Source: Ixodes scapularis (Eukaryota; Arthropoda; Arachnida; Ixodida; Ixodidae). Taken from it: a stretch of 64,000 nucleotides of DNA. How positions within the stretch are numbered: position 1 is the first letter of the stretch; every line of letters begins with the position of its first letter. Location: NCBI RefSeq assembly GCF_016920785.2, contig NW_024609857.1, forward strand, positions 69,376,252 to 69,440,251, written 5' to 3'. Positions 11,450 through 23,210 of the stretch are shown piece after piece. Made by a program: the position numbers and the translations under genes. Under the pieces are notes generated by a model. That model ran no database searches, was not told the origin of the DNA, and saw only the letters and a list, made by a program, of their open reading frames with translations.

Positions 11450-12349
11450 TTGAAGGGGGTCTTTCATGTAGACACATTGCCGCCTCAGGCGGAAGCAGCT
11501 ACGGCTCACAACGTGGTTGACGAGTTTCCGGAGCTTTTTCAGACAGGAATTGGAAGAAGCAGGGGACCTCCTCTTAGTGTTAATGTTGACCCTGCCGCGA
11601 CTCCCAAATTTTGCAGGGCCCGTCAAATTCCAATTCTGCTACTGCCCAAGATCGACGACGCCATCGACAAACTGGTCGAACTTTTTTGAACCAGTGCGGC
11701 ATTTCTCATACGTAAACGCAGTCGTGCCTACTCTCAAAAGGAACGGGAACATTCGCTTGTGCGGTGATTACAAGTGCACAGTGAACCGAGTCATTCGATG
11801 GGACACACGCCTTTTGCCAACTTCCGATCAGTTGTTCGCCAAACTGGCTGACTCTGAGAAGTTTTCACAGTTGGATCTGAAACAGTCAACACTCATTGGG
11901 GTCCCTTCAAGGTCACCCGTCTGTATTTCGGCGTCTCTACGGCTGTAGCAATCTTCAACGGCTATATGGAACAGCTTCTTCCTGAACTCGAAGGTGTCTT
12001 AGAGTGTCTCGACGATATCATGATCGGCGGTCAGAACGATTCAGAACATGAGTCTCGTCTTCGGGCCGTGGTGAAAAGAATCAAAGACGACGGGCTCCGC
12101 CTAAGCAAGGACAAGTGCAGTTTCAGAGCGCCTCAAGTGTCTTACCTGGGATACAGAATTGACAAGGAAGGCATCCACCCCACTGAAGAGAAGGTTCAGG
12201 CTTATCAGTCCGCTTCAGGACCAGAAGATGAACAACAGTTGCTATCCTTCCTGGGACTTCTGAACTTATACGGCCGCTTTTTGAAGGGTGCTGCTCACGT
12301 CGTGAAACCCCTACATTGGTTGCTGGACCAAGGTGCATTGTGGAAGTAA
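11450..12349 (+). pseudogene. gypsy reverse transcriptase remnant
   Basis: RT blocks are spread over several frames: IRLCGDYKCTVNRV and FSQLDLKQS (template and fingers motifs), then CLDDIMIGG at about 12007-12033, the YLDDI catalytic box with Tyr replaced by Cys. LSFLGLLNLYGRFL is the connection to RNase H. Frames change near 11690 and 11950. Confidence 0.82.
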
Positions 12350-12481
12350 GAAGAACAGGAAACGGTAGCTTTTTGACGAGCCAAAGATCTTTTACAGTCT
12401 TCGACCGTGTTGGCATATTACGACGTCGAGCGTCCCTTAATATAGGCCTGCGACGCCTCTTTCTATGGCCTAGGTTTCGTC

Positions 12482-12952
12482 ATGAGCCATGTGCCACCGT
12501 CGGGTGAAGTAGTCCTCGCCGCCTTTGGATCAAGAACAATGACAAAAGCTGAAAGAAACTACTCGCAGACGTATCGTGAGGCGTTGGTTGTCGTAGCTGG
12601 TGTGAAAAGGTTTCGTTCGTTTTTGTATGAACGACATTTCAAGATTTTTACTGACAAGAAGTGTCTTCTAGCGTTACTGCAATACAGTATGCCAATTCGT
12701 CAGGTTCTATTACCGCGTTTTCTGCGCTGGCGCCTGATGTTAGCCCACTACAATTATGAGCTCATTTACAGATGTGGGAAACAGATGGGTGACGCTGACC
12801 TTTTCTGCCGTCTTCCTCAGGAGATTCAGTATTTTGAGATACCTCCTCTTCGTGACGTTCTTTTCATCGAATCAACGCCGGAGGTACACAGCGACGAAAA
12901 ACAACTGGCTTTTCTGACGAAGGATCAAGTTGTTTCCCGGAGGCTGCGTTGA
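12482..12952 (+). pseudogene. gypsy RNase H / tether domain remnant
   Basis: The frame reads SQTYREALVVVAGVKRFRSF, then FKIFTDKKCLLAL (the second acidic-residue strand) and ends with LIYRCGKQMGDADLFCRLP, the standard end of gypsy RNase H before integrase. The Asn-Lys-Gly-Ala-Asp-Leu-Ser-Arg-type motif is preserved as GKQMGDADLFCR. Confidence 0.82.
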
Positions 12953-13038
12953 ATCCCGAACGGCTGGCCGTCTCAGAAACCTCCAGAGGTTTTCAGGTCT
13001 TACTGCTGCCGCAGGGACGAGCTGTCTGCCTATAATGG

Positions 13039-14215
13039 TTGTATTCTCTGGGGCAGCCGTGTCATCACACCCCCACCTCTTCGAGAAACCGTGTTGGATC
13101 TATTAAACAGCGGTCATCGGAAGTGATGAGGATGCAGGGTTTTGCAATGTGTTATGTCTGGTGGCCGGGAGTTGACCAAGATATAAAACGCCGAGTGTGG
13201 TGCTGTTTTCCGTGTCAGTGATCCCGAAACGCGCCAGCTTGCGGCACCGTCCACCCGTGGGAATTTACGACAAGACCGTGGTCGAGACTGCACGTTGACT
13301 TTGTGGTCCCTTCCGGGGCGAGTATTTTTTTATTGTAGTGGATTCCCACTCCAAATGGCTGGAAGTCCTGAGAGTCAAATCTACGTCCGCCTCGGCAGAG
13401 ATAACTGTACTTCGTACCTTATTCGCTACACGGGGACTGCCGGAAACCACGTCCGTGCGTAGTCTTGGAAAACAGCACTGCCTTCACTTCAGGCAATTTT
13501 AAGAATTTCTTCCGTCGAAACGGTATCCGTCAAGTCCTGGTGGCACCGTATCACCCATTTTCAACTGGTCAAGCTGAAAGGATGGTGCAGGAGATGAAGA
13601 TGTCACTAAACAAAATAATTACAGGGGCACTGGTCCCTTCATCTGATCAGGTTCTTGTTCGAGCAACTCATTTTTCCAAGCACCTCAATAGGAAAGAGCC
13701 CCGCGGAGCTTCTGTTCGGCCGACAACTCCGATTAGCTTTGGATCAGCCACAACCTCATCAACAGTCAGCTATGACCCAGCGCCCGGAGGCATCTTTCGA
13801 GATCGACGGGGGAAGGCTGATCGGCCCTTCGCGCAGGGAAGCCCCGTGTTTGCAATGAATTTCAGCGCAAGCGGGAACCGCTGGCTGCAAGGGGAGATTT
13901 TATGCCAGTTGGTACCTGTCTCTTACGAGGTACAGCTTGAAAACGGACGTGTGTGGCGGCGACACATGGTTCATATCCGAAGTAGAAAAATGCAATATGC
14001 CGAACTCTACTCCGAGGGGCAGCTGCGACATGCCAGACTTCGGAACTACTGGCCCTTACGTCGGGCCGGACGTCACGTCGAGTACGGGAGAGTCCCTCCA
14101 GGATAACCTATTAACACCGCATCCGCAGTCTCAAAATCCAACTCCAGGCGTCTCTTCGTTAGGACGCCCACAGCGTGAACAGCGTCGTCCTCGGCACTTG
14201 CAGGATTACGTTTAG
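13039..14215 (+). pseudogene. gypsy integrase remnant
   Basis: An HHCC zinc region (YVWWPGVDQDIKRRVWCCFPCQ reads as its second half) is followed by a core with 'HVDFVVP' in one frame and NSTAFTSGNFKNFF...PYHPFSTGQAERMVQEMK in another. The usual Asp-Asn-Gly at the second catalytic position reads Glu-Asn-Ser, so that Asp is lost. A KSPAELLFGRQLR block appears in a third frame at 13655-13858. The C-terminal part runs to a stop at 14213-14215, 8 bp before the 3' LTR, with a short purine stretch between. Confidence 0.82.
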
Positions 14216-14223
14216 GGGTGTGG

Positions 14224-14436
14224 TGTTGTGTACTGAAGTGTAGCGTGAGATGCGCGGCGCGCGCAGCATGGGTCAACGCACCTACGCGTGCCAACGTGAG
14301 ACACGGGGCAGTTCTACGTCGAGGCTTCTCGAACAGGACATGTTTGTACATATCTGAGTTATTAGGGGGGGGGGGGGTGGGGGGGGGGGCATCGGCGCCA
14401 AGCATACTAAGGTGTCCTGTCTCACCTTAATATACA
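14224..14436 (+). repeat. 3' LTR of gypsy element
   Basis: Starts tgttgtgtactgaag like the 5' LTR, and ends near ..atataca. It contains a G-rich run (14365-14390) absent from the 5' LTR. A minimal polypurine tract (aggggtg) precedes it. Flanking bases (..ttacac left, cactcc right) do not give an unambiguous target duplication. Confidence 0.85.
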
Positions 14437-14710
14437 CACTCCGACTTGCCCCGACGTCTTCCCAATTCCGGAATGGGGCAGCACATGTGAGGGCTTCTGG
14501 GATAGCCACCGTCGTCGTTCTTCGCCGGTCGACGATGTGAATAGAGCACGCTCTATTCCGTGGTGAGCTGCGGCGATGCGCGTTGGTCAACGCTGCGCTA
14601 CGTCGCGTAGCGCATGACGACAGAGTATAAACCCGCGTTCGCAGCCAGCGTCGGCCAACGCGGTCAAGAGCGTGCGCTCGTCGACGCCAGGACGGAGTAT
14701 AAGCAACCCT
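14437..14710. mobile_element. Harbinger-type MITE fragment
   Basis: The right end, gacggagtataagcaaccct followed by tta, matches the right terminus of the MITE at 35447-35612 (cggagtataaacagccct). A GC-rich interior with 'gctgcgctacgtcgcgtagcgc' is also shared in style. The left end appears to have been cut where the gypsy 3' LTR begins to flank it. Confidence 0.55.
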
Positions 14711-15097
14711 TTATAATGATTTATGGCGCGTGGGAAGCGCGGTCGTACGCTAAAGCATAGCTTCCTCTTTACTCACGGAGCCAGGCAGTTCTACGACCAA
14801 GCCATAGAGTGCCCGGTCTCAGATTTGGAGCGCAGGGATCTGGTAGCACAGAGCACCAATGAACCATTTCTCGGGGAAACTGGACGTCAGCGCACAGCTT
14901 TTGCCGCGGCGAGGACTCGAAACACACTTGTTCGCTCGGGAGAAGTGTTTTTCGGCGTCTCGCCGCAGCGGGGCGCAAGTCACGTGGCTCACCTTAGGCT
15001 TTCCTTTCATTCGTTGTCTGCCGCTCCGCCTTTTCCATTTCGGCGGCCGCTTGTCGTGGCGATCTGCCAGGATTTTACAGTATACAGGAGGCTATGG

Positions 15098-15229
15098 ATA
15101 AAGTTACCACTGGTGCAACGGGCGCAATGCTGATGGTGCAAAAACGCGGAGGATAAGAGACGGGAAAACCGCGCGGGCGCTTTTTTTGCACCACTAAGGG
15201 TTGCGTCTGTTGCACGGGTGGTAACTTTA
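15098..15229. mobile_element. Hairpin MITE, 132 bp
   Basis: The left arm (ataaagttaccactggtgca...) and the right arm (...tgcacgggtggtaacttta) are imperfect reverse complements over about 50 bp, with a G/C-rich loop. There is no coding capacity. Confidence 0.75.
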
Positions 15230-16235
15230 GTCCACCACCGCTCTTCCCCCACTCGCTCTATATCTTCCTAAAATAAGTTATTTAGTTGTTTTCAATGACG
15301 TTAAGCAAGATTTTGATTGTAAGGATATCTTTATTACTAATTAATAAAAAGATAACACATCGTAGTTAATTAACGGACTTGTTATGACTATTATCTGCGT
15401 AAATTATGTCCCTCAGGCCGTATAACTAATTAGACCGCATTAGTGTAGCTTACAGCTTTTGTAAAGAATCTATAGAGCATTAAAAAAAACGAAACACCAT
15501 GTATATTTATTTCACGCGAAACATGACTCCAGTATATTGTTCGTAGGCAGTGAACAAAGATTTTAGGAATAGTTTCTGCCATTTTGTAAGGTAAAATGCC
15601 GTGAAGCCTGATGTGGTTTCAGCCTTCACCCAATGTTTTTTATAAAAGGGAGCCACATTCAACAATACACGCATAAAAATGCATGTTCACGTTCGCTCAT
15701 AATACAGGGGTTTTGATTTCATCCCGATTCCGCTGTTGTTTTTGTTTTTGCTTTTGTTGTTCTGTTTCTTGTGGTCTTTGTTCTTTGTGGGAAGAGAGGA
15801 CATTTTGACAATAAAATGTTGAGTGAAAATTAGAGGGCAGAACCTGCTTGCGCTTAGCTTAACCCGTTTTAAGGATATGACTTAGAATTCGCGATACATA
15901 TCGCTTTTATTGCCTACGAAGACTGTACGGTTCGCTGTATGTAAACCGATATAAATAAACCCAAGCCCAATTTCTTAGAGAGCCAACATAGTAATCAGAG
16001 TAAAGAGGGGGCCAAAAGCCATGGGTTACTGTCCAGCGTATTTCACATAACAAAAACGCCCGAAGGCTGCATGCATGCTATGGTGTTAGCTGTAATACAT
16101 AATAAGCCACGTGAGAGCCAAATGTCCCATTGTTCGCGTGGTGGCGGATCGATAAACCTCTAAATGGTACAGATATAAATATATTACCGTTTTTCCATCA
16201 CTCCCAGCGAAACGCGAGCCCTTTTTTGTCTAGGA
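15230..16235. other. No gene recognised, AT-rich
   Basis: AT-rich sequence with scattered AATAAA-like words and no conserved ORF. A T/G-rich run near 15730-15790 is low complexity. Confidence 0.5.
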
Positions 16236-16623
16236 CGCTCGCTGAAAGAAGAAATACGACAACAACCGGATCATGCTTAAATTCGCAACTAGTGTTTGAA
16301 ACCTACTCGAACGCTGAAATGCGGTCTGCTTCGCACGTGTCCTCCTGCGCACCATAAGAATAATATAATATAATAAATAAACAGCGATATATGACGTCTT
16401 TTCAGGCCACGCAGAATAACAATATCCCACGCTCGCTGAAAGATGAAATACGACAACAACCGGATCATGCTTAAATTCGCAACTGGTGTTTGAAACCTAC
16501 TCGAACGCTGAAATGCGGTCTGCTTCGCACGTGTCCTTCTGCGCACCATAAGAATAATATAATATAATAAATAAACAGCGATATATGACGTCTTTTCAGG
16601 CCACGCAGAATAACAATATCCCA
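16236..16623. repeat. Tandem duplication, 2 x 194 bp
   Basis: Two adjacent copies (16236-16429, 16430-16623) start cgctcgctgaaag and end acaatatcccac. Only a few substitutions separate them (for example actagtg/actggtg and cctcctg/ccttctg), so the duplication is recent or gene-converted. The overlapping long minus ORFs are a by-product of the duplication. Confidence 0.9.
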
Positions 16624-17454
16624 CAGCTGCAAACCGAGACTTATATTTATTAGCAAAAAATATAATTCCAAACGCCAAAATCACAAAACCCGCTTTCCAC
16701 CTGTGGTGTAATAGAGTATGGAACTGGTACACCAAGTTCAAAGGGGGAGGAAGAGGAAATAACATCGCTTCCAAAGGCTGAGGAATAGGTTGTATACGGA
16801 ACGTTCGCACTTTGGCTGTGTTGGCTCAAAAACTGCGCGGTTGATCGGGGACATGCAACAACCAGGTATGTGAAGATTAGCATACTCAAAGAGACGTGTA
16901 TGAGACGCAGGCTGATCAACACTACAGTCAGTGACAGGTTAAGAAAAGTTTTCTGGCTAAGGAGAAGGAAGCCAACGGAATGCTGAAGAGAATAAGAGGT
17001 TTCCTCCTCTTTCCTCCAGCATTCCGTCTGCTTCCTCCTCCCCTCTCCTTCATTCACTTGAAAACTTTTTTTTTTATCCTGTAACTGACTATAGGTTCTA
17101 TAATTCGGTGGCAATGGTTTGGAGAAATTAGGCTAATATGGGATGAAATTGTGCAAGTGGATACCTGGTTCTCGCGTCTGGCCCTTTTCGATATTAGTCG
17201 CGACTTCTAGCTTTGTGCAAGTCATTGTTTCAGTCAGTATTTGTAGTATATTATATTGATACAGTACCTCAGAGTTTGATCGTAATCTAGCACGAACTTT
17301 AATACTCATACAAAAAGATGTTGATAAAAACTGCTTTTTGTGCAAACGTTTTTGCTATTGATTGCCGCTCACGAATATATGCCTCTGTATAAACAAAGTG
17401 TGTGTCTTATATTTATTAAAACGGGGAGATTGGATAGTTAGTACATGACTCCGT
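16624..17454. other. No certain gene; one minus ORF of unclear status
   Basis: A minus ORF (17114-16650) has a hydrophobic stretch (LTVVLISLRLIHVSLSML...) and then a Ser/Thr-rich tail. It overlaps a low-complexity purine/pyrimidine stretch (16960-17080), lacks splice support and matches no family I know. I see no other feature. Confidence 0.4.
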
Positions 17455-17546
17455 AAACAATGTGCGCCGAAAAAGAGGAAGAAAGGACATAACAGCGCTT
17501 GTTGTGTCCCTCTTCTTTTGTCGTCATTTTACGGCGCACATTGTTT
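17455..17546. repeat. Short hairpin, 92 bp
   Basis: The 15-bp ends aaacaatgtgcgccg and cggcgcacattgttt are perfect reverse complements, and inner bases also pair partly. It lies directly against the TTAA of the next MITE. Confidence 0.7.
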
Positions 17547-17548
17547 AA

Positions 17549-17937
17549 AGGGATAGTGAACCGAAATGTCGAGCTCACACGGCAAGGCTGGACTGATAGG
17601 CGGGACGCTGCAAAACCGAAAAACATCTCTCATACAGCGATATCCCTAACGGATATCCGATTTTTGGAAAAGAGTTGCGCGATTGAACACTGCCGACGTG
17701 ACAGACGAGACAAATAACGTCACGAATCTCATTCCCTCCCCTCCTCGCTTCGTCCCGTCGGTCTGGTGATTCGAGGCGAGGAGGAGAGAAGCGGGGCTGC
17801 TTCCCTTCCTTCTCAAATTTTTTAGGAGGACAATGGCGTCATAACTCTCGCTTGATAGCGGCCTTCTTTTCCAAAAGTACGGCCATCTGTTTGAGATATT
17901 GATGTATGAGTGATATTTTCGAGTTCGTAACGACCGG
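17549..17937. mobile_element. TTAA-flanked MITE, copy B (right end missing)
   Basis: After TTAA at 17545-17548 the sequence agggatagtgaaccgaaat opens an element that follows the copy at 54851-55266 in order: 'aacatc(t/a)ctcataca(g/a)cgatatccc', a GC-rich middle, 'cggcc(a/g)tc..tttgagatat'. The right terminus is replaced by the hairpin at 17941-17991. Confidence 0.7.
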
Positions 17938-17940
17938 CAC

Positions 17941-17991
17941 CTATGAGCGACGGCGGCAAGCCACGTATCAGGTTGCCGCCATCGCTCATAG
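17941..17991. repeat. Short hairpin, 51 bp
   Basis: The arms ctatgagcgacggcggcaa and ttgccgccatcgctcatag pair with one mismatch around a 13-base loop. It ends the preceding MITE copy. Confidence 0.75.
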
Positions 17992-20040
17992 ATGGCGGCA
18001 TCCTTTCCACTCTGGCTTGCCGATTTGCGGCCGGCCATTACTTTCCATTGTACAGAAACGCTGGTCTTCCTTCTTCACCGGAGCGGAAAGGCTGAACGTT
18101 TTTATGTCCTCCCTCTTCGCAATTCGTTTCGCGGCATTCTATTGGTTAATGCAACAAACTTATTAGCTGCGGAGTGATAATAAGATGCTTCTCCCACACC
18201 CAGTGACGTCGTCGCGCCCTGCATTTCTCGAGTTGTAAGTGACTGCGCACTAAGCAATTTTACACCCTTAGGGGTGTAAAAATGCTGCTCCAGAAACATG
18301 CACTGATGCCTCCACCCTTTCTGCACCTTTATTTTGACCTAAAATGCCCATTTTATATTGTAACACAGGGTGTTGTTGTGTGGAACATCCTTTATTTTTG
18401 AAGGTTGTAAGAAGGGTGAAGTAAGGCGAACACCAATTTTGAACGGTGACCATCGCACGGACACTTGCTTTGGCCGAGATTGTTTGAGCGACCTTGTTTA
18501 ATGATTATTATATGTACCATTGCTTTTTACTTGGAGATGCATTTCTTAAACATATATATCTCACGAATCACGCAAAATACTGGGGAAAGCAAAGCAACGT
18601 AAGTGTAACCTTCGTAATAATGATGACGGTAACCTACGAATGAGTATTTGATTTGTCGAGTATGTAAGGCGGTGAAGCAGGCAGTCACCAGGGTCATGAT
18701 TCCTTTCTCCTGCTTGATCTATTGCCTCTGTGTTTCCTGTTTCTTTGTTTCTGAGAACGACATGTGATGTTTGTTGCTTGTAAATTTGCTGCTCGCAAAA
18801 ATATCCTTAGGATTTTGTTAAGATTGCCCGCATCCTGTTCTTTTCTTTTATGTTTTCGCCAGCTACCTAAGTCTGTTGCTGTAACACTCTTAGGACGTTA
18901 ACACTGGGACAAGCTTATCCACACATTTAAGAATGCAAAAGATAGTAGTGCGTGTCTTCGCTCAAAGGACGTTTGTGCAACAAGCACAGCCATGGCGAAC
19001 GGACGCTGCACCCACAGTTCACAACCGGCGGTACGAGTGTGGACGTGTACGCTTGCAGTGACAAGTTCCTGCAAAGACCTGTGTTCGCACCAACCGCCGT
19101 ATTTCAAGAGCGCTCCTTTGAGGGTTCTCTACTACGTTCATTATTCTAGTTAAGCCGTTGGTACCAAGTAGTGAGTCCCGAAGCTGCAGGGTTATCCGTA
19201 GATTTTTATGACAGTGCAGAAACTAGACATGAAGCTGGAACTTTTTTGGCGTCATCAGTAGATGCCACATTTAGAATATGAACGGATGGAACTTCTTATA
19301 AAGGTTTGTTTATAGTCTAGCGTCGGGCGCAGCAAACGCACCACACGAAGCTTTCTTTGACCTCTGTACACGAGCTCGAGAGTGGCGACCAATCCAGCTG
19401 TGTTGCCAGACAGAAAAAGTGGTCTCAACATCAAATATTTATTGAAATTTTGCGAGATTTCATTGAACAATTGAATTGACATGAAAACATTGGGGAAAAC
19501 CCAAGCATTCGTACTCAGAGCACATATTTTAGGAAGAGCGTAAATTAGGCATGTCAGGTTCGGGTACATGCATATTCACTATTCGCAACGTGCTCAGTGG
19601 GATGAACCTACTGCGATACGAAACGCGCTAGCGGAGCGTGAATGTCACCATGTTTGTTAAAATGTCGCATTAAGAAAGATTTAAAACAAAAACTTGCAGG
19701 GCATATAACTAATGCACTGCGCAAAAAGAAAAAAAAAAGTTGTTTTAAAGACATCTTTTTTTTGCGTTTGCAACAGTTACATTTTAAGAAAATAACAAAC
19801 CATTGTTTGTTCGACCGGGCGAAATTGATTTGATGCAAAGTATATTTCTTGACGTGGCCTCTTCAATATGCGGCTTCTCGTGCGGCTTTACTTCTATCTA
19901 GGGGCAACCTCTGCCACCAAGCGATTAGTTCTTTATTCGGCGCCGGTAGCGTCCTCACTTGCAAAATATATTTTTAAAAAATCGTTTTTTTTTTATTTGA
20001 CGAGGTTTTGTTTGACATCGTGGTTCACTCACCAGGGCAC
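17992..20040. other. No gene recognised
   Basis: A small palindrome at about 18258-18286 (ttttacaccctta / ggggtgtaaaaa) matches the inner ends of the foldback at 52258-52674 and may be a footprint or scrap of it. The ORFs at 18898-19149 and 19255-19569 show no known motif and no splice context. Confidence 0.45.
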
Positions 20041-21535
20041 TAAAGGCTGGTTCGGACATGTACAACGAGCGCGATGCGTCCATTGCAACCAGAGCGACCG
20101 GAACAGGGTGTAAGATAGACAGGTGGGGAAACGAGAGCCAACTGAGCGACCGGATTGTGTCCCCCTCGGTTTCCTCTTTTTCTGTGGCGCCATCTATGTG
20201 GAGCACCGCGAACTCTCACTCCGGGTGGGCGACCGGTGGCGACCGGCTAAACTGACGGAGATAATTTCTCGTGGATTTTCAATGGAGAACTGTCGTGCTC
20301 TCGGTTTATTTTGCGCACTTTCCCATAAAGTTCCATGCAAATCCGATTTCGACTTTTTTTCTTCTCGCCGCAGCACCATCTGTCGCTAATCGGGGGTACC
20401 CGCAAGCAGACGAGTACACAATCCGGTCACGGCACTGCGGTAGGCTTCTATGGGCCGTTTCCCCACCTGTCTATCTTACACCCTGGACCTGAACGACCGC
20501 TCTGCGCCGAGCGTACACACACCTGCAACCGCTGCAACAAGCGCAGCGGGTCGGCAGCACGGCGACCGCTTCAACGCCGCCATCAACTGTTTCAGCGGTG
20601 CCCCTAAAAAGGGGGCGCACTGCCATTCAATACCGTCACAGAATATAGACAGACAGATTTCTATAGCCTAAAGGTTTATTAATATATTTTTCCATGATAG
20701 GCTTGCAGGGTACAGTGGATAAAAAAAAGACAGGAAAAGATGCAGTACGCCGGTCTTGGACGATCACGACTCTGATACACGACTTTCCCAATAGACAAAT
20801 CTCGCCACATACCTTTTCTACGATTATAAAAGTCGATGTAACCTTATCAGCGATATAGCAACGTAGAAGTATGATTTCGTGATCAGATAGACGTTGCGAG
20901 CGTTCAGGGTAGCTAACACTAATCACTTTTCTCTGGTGATGAAAACGCGTAAAAAGTCGCATCCTTTATACGGTACGCGCCAGTAATACCTTGAACTTGA
21001 GCACATGCATGAAATGCGCCAAATAAAAAATCCAGGTGATGTTCGAGGACACAAATGTTTAGAAAGCACCACTGTAGTCGAAGTAAACAAGCACTACGGC
21101 ACGGGCGTTTCTGCTGTCTTGCGAGTGCCTCCACGACATCGCAGCACGAGTAGGTGGACCTTCCCTTCTAATACGTGCTGGGTTATTATAGCGACAGGCG
21201 ACGAAAATTCACAGTCAAGGATAGCGCTTTTACGCGGAACGATGAGCTTTCACCACGCCGTCCACGTCGACGATCACCACCGACGCCATGTTTGCACACA
21301 GAAGGAGCCGGCCCGCGACCGGCAAGCAACGCGCGCGACCCATTCTCCTCGACCTGTGATAGGTCTGTCGTTGCGGTTGTTTCCAACGCAGCGGGGAAAG
21401 TTGGGCTCGCTCCAACTCCTTGCGTCGGGAACGACACGCGCGTGCGTCCCTCCGTCGCTATGGCAACTGACGGTTGCAGACCCTTGCAACGGTCGTTTCG
21501 GTCGCTACGGACGCATGTGTGTGAACGAGCCTTAA
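20041..21535. mobile_element. Possible composite non-autonomous element
   Basis: The left boundary taaaggctggttcggacat...gatgcgtcc and the right boundary ggacgcatgtgtgtgaacgagcctta are imperfect inverted copies of each other. This suggests one ~1.5-kb element interrupted by the hAT MITE at 20104-20485. The interior (20640-21180) is not obviously repetitive, so two separate MITEs with similar ends is an equal alternative. Confidence 0.4.
20104..20485. mobile_element. hAT MITE with 8-bp target duplication
   Basis: Inverted ends of about 29 bp: cagggtgtaagatagacagg at the left, cctgtctatcttacaccctg at the right. A second inverted pair (accggattgtgt / acacaatccggt) lies further in. The flanks gaccggaa (20096-20103) and gacctgaa (20486-20493) agree at 7 of 8 positions, the size expected for hAT. 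No transposase is encoded. Confidence 0.88.
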
Positions 21536-23210
21536 GAGCTTGAGATTTTTGCCAGATATACATTATGTGATGAAAATTTATATCATTTCGCAACATTGCA
21601 ATCAACATATACGTGCGCACTCTCGCGTGCTCGCCCTACAGTTAACCGTATTCGAGCCCCAAAAGTGTTCCGCCTTCTTGCAGCGGGCACTACACCCACA
21701 CAGTGCGAACAGACCGATATCACCAGCTTGGGGTGCCTACACGTCTGTTTCGCTGACGTAAAGACATCCTTTGTTGGGCTGAGTGAACATGCGCGTGACG
21801 TGCTGAAGCGCTCAATGCGTGACTTCTGCGGTGAAATATCCTGTAAGCATTAGCCAAGGCTGTGCGCTTCAGCTGAGTCGCACCGATTTCCGTGCACTTC
21901 AAAAGGCATTAAAAACAAAACGGTAAGACGGAAAAATGGCTGAGCTTTCATCACTCGAGCAAAAGCGCGTGTTTCTATGAGGGCGCTCTACACCAGCCAG
22001 CTTTACTCCGCCGCCTCTGTCGCCATGCATCACAGGAACTGCAGTCTCTCTGCACACGCAATGAGTGCGCTGTTGGTCTGCAGGAGCAGAGCGCGAGACG
22101 GCACCAGCTATCTCGTGCACTGGCACCCGCATTCGAAGAACTAGAGTTATTGCCGCGTCTCGCGTGCGGTGAACAACTTTCGGGCGGTTTATATGGACAA
22201 ACCAGTGATAGGTAGATGGGCCCTGTAGCACCAGGGAGGGGGGGGAGGGGGAGGTGGGCCGCCGCTTTTTATGCACCCTCCTCAGAATTTACGGCGCTCC
22301 GTGTTGGCCGCCATATTAAAACTTTAAAACAGTGTTGCTTCTTCTGTAGGTCATCGTTAGGTTAGAGCTGACAGACAAAATCTGGCAACGGCGCAACGCC
22401 GATGTACGCTGGAAGCTAGAGCCGGTTTTGCTTTCGTTGTTTTTGTTCGGTCGGAAAAATTCTGGCAACAACGCACGTTTAACCTGACGCCGGTATTGTT
22501 TTGGTTGAGGGGACGCGAGATGCTCCGCGGTTTGCGATGACATGTAGCGAAGACGTGACCGGAGAAGTGCCCCTGTGATGTTGCCGAAAGACGGAAAGTA
22601 TAATTTGTAATCGTCGTCTGTACTTTGAAAGCGAAGGGAGTCACACGGTTCACGAGTGCACAACCATAAGCCAAGGCTCACGACAGCGCTGCGTTGACTT
22701 CGGCGATCTCGTTCTGTTCGGTGTAACACGGCGATGCGACAAAGAGCTGAAATGTCCGTGGTGTGTGGTCCGGTGCTTCGAGGTAGACTAGAAACCCACA
22801 CCAGCACGGCGCGCTAATTGGTTGTTGTGGGGTTGAGGTTCAACGGGTTCAACCCCGTCGTCGTCAGTTGAACCGGATCAGCTGGTTCGGGAGGACGCAG
22901 CGAGCGTTTTTAAAAGTAATTCCTCCTTCGTTCCGTTTCAAAATGTGAAAGATTCCCGACGCATACCGTGATTAAAAAGCTGCGGGCGTTTTCAACAAAA
23001 TTACGTCGTTTTAATAGAACAATGGACACCGGATTGTTGTCCTGAATCTGCCGTTTTTATGCTTCGTGTTGTTAGACTGCGTTTGCACAGCGACGTGTTT
23101 GCACAGTGACGCACACCGCTCGAGTAGATGATTCGGTCCTCCAAACGACCGGTTATTGGGGAGGAGGGCCGACCGTCACGCCGTTAGCGGCCAAGGGGGG
23201 AACTGAAGTG
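21536..23210. other. No gene recognised; promoter-like GC block
   Basis: A YY1-type 'ttggccgccatatt' lies at 22304-22317 after a G-rich run (22230-22262). The words aaaa(t)tctggcaac.gcgca occur twice (about 22378 and 22456). At 22826-22860 'ggggttga' and 'ttcaacccc' form a small inverted repeat. Minus ORFs at 22316-22807 have no known domain. This may include the 5' flank of the two-gene transposon. Confidence 0.4.

Larger units (their letters stand above)
8994..14436 (+). mobile_element. Degenerate Ty3/gypsy LTR retrotransposon
   Basis: Two similar LTRs flank a primer-binding site, gag, aspartic protease, RT, RNase H and integrase in that order, the Ty3/gypsy gene order. LTRs are short (~200 bp) and differ at many positions, so the insertion is old. 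Coding parts have many stops and frame changes, and gag is broken by a ~1-kb insertion that includes a foldback. The short gag and the 'ctggcaacgagg' primer site suggest a Mag-like lineage; this is inference. Confidence 0.88.

Noticed and set aside
16289..17114. Minus ORFs of 173 and 154 codons with hydrophobic segments
   Set aside because: Part of the length comes from the 194-bp tandem duplication; the rest overlaps a low-complexity tract and matches no family.
21005..21620. ORFs of 120-176 codons on both strands
   Set aside because: They fall in a GC-rich, inverted-end element; no motif and mutual overlap argue against coding.
22316..22807. 163-codon minus ORF
   Set aside because: Contains an imperfect internal repeat and no known domain; no splice evidence.
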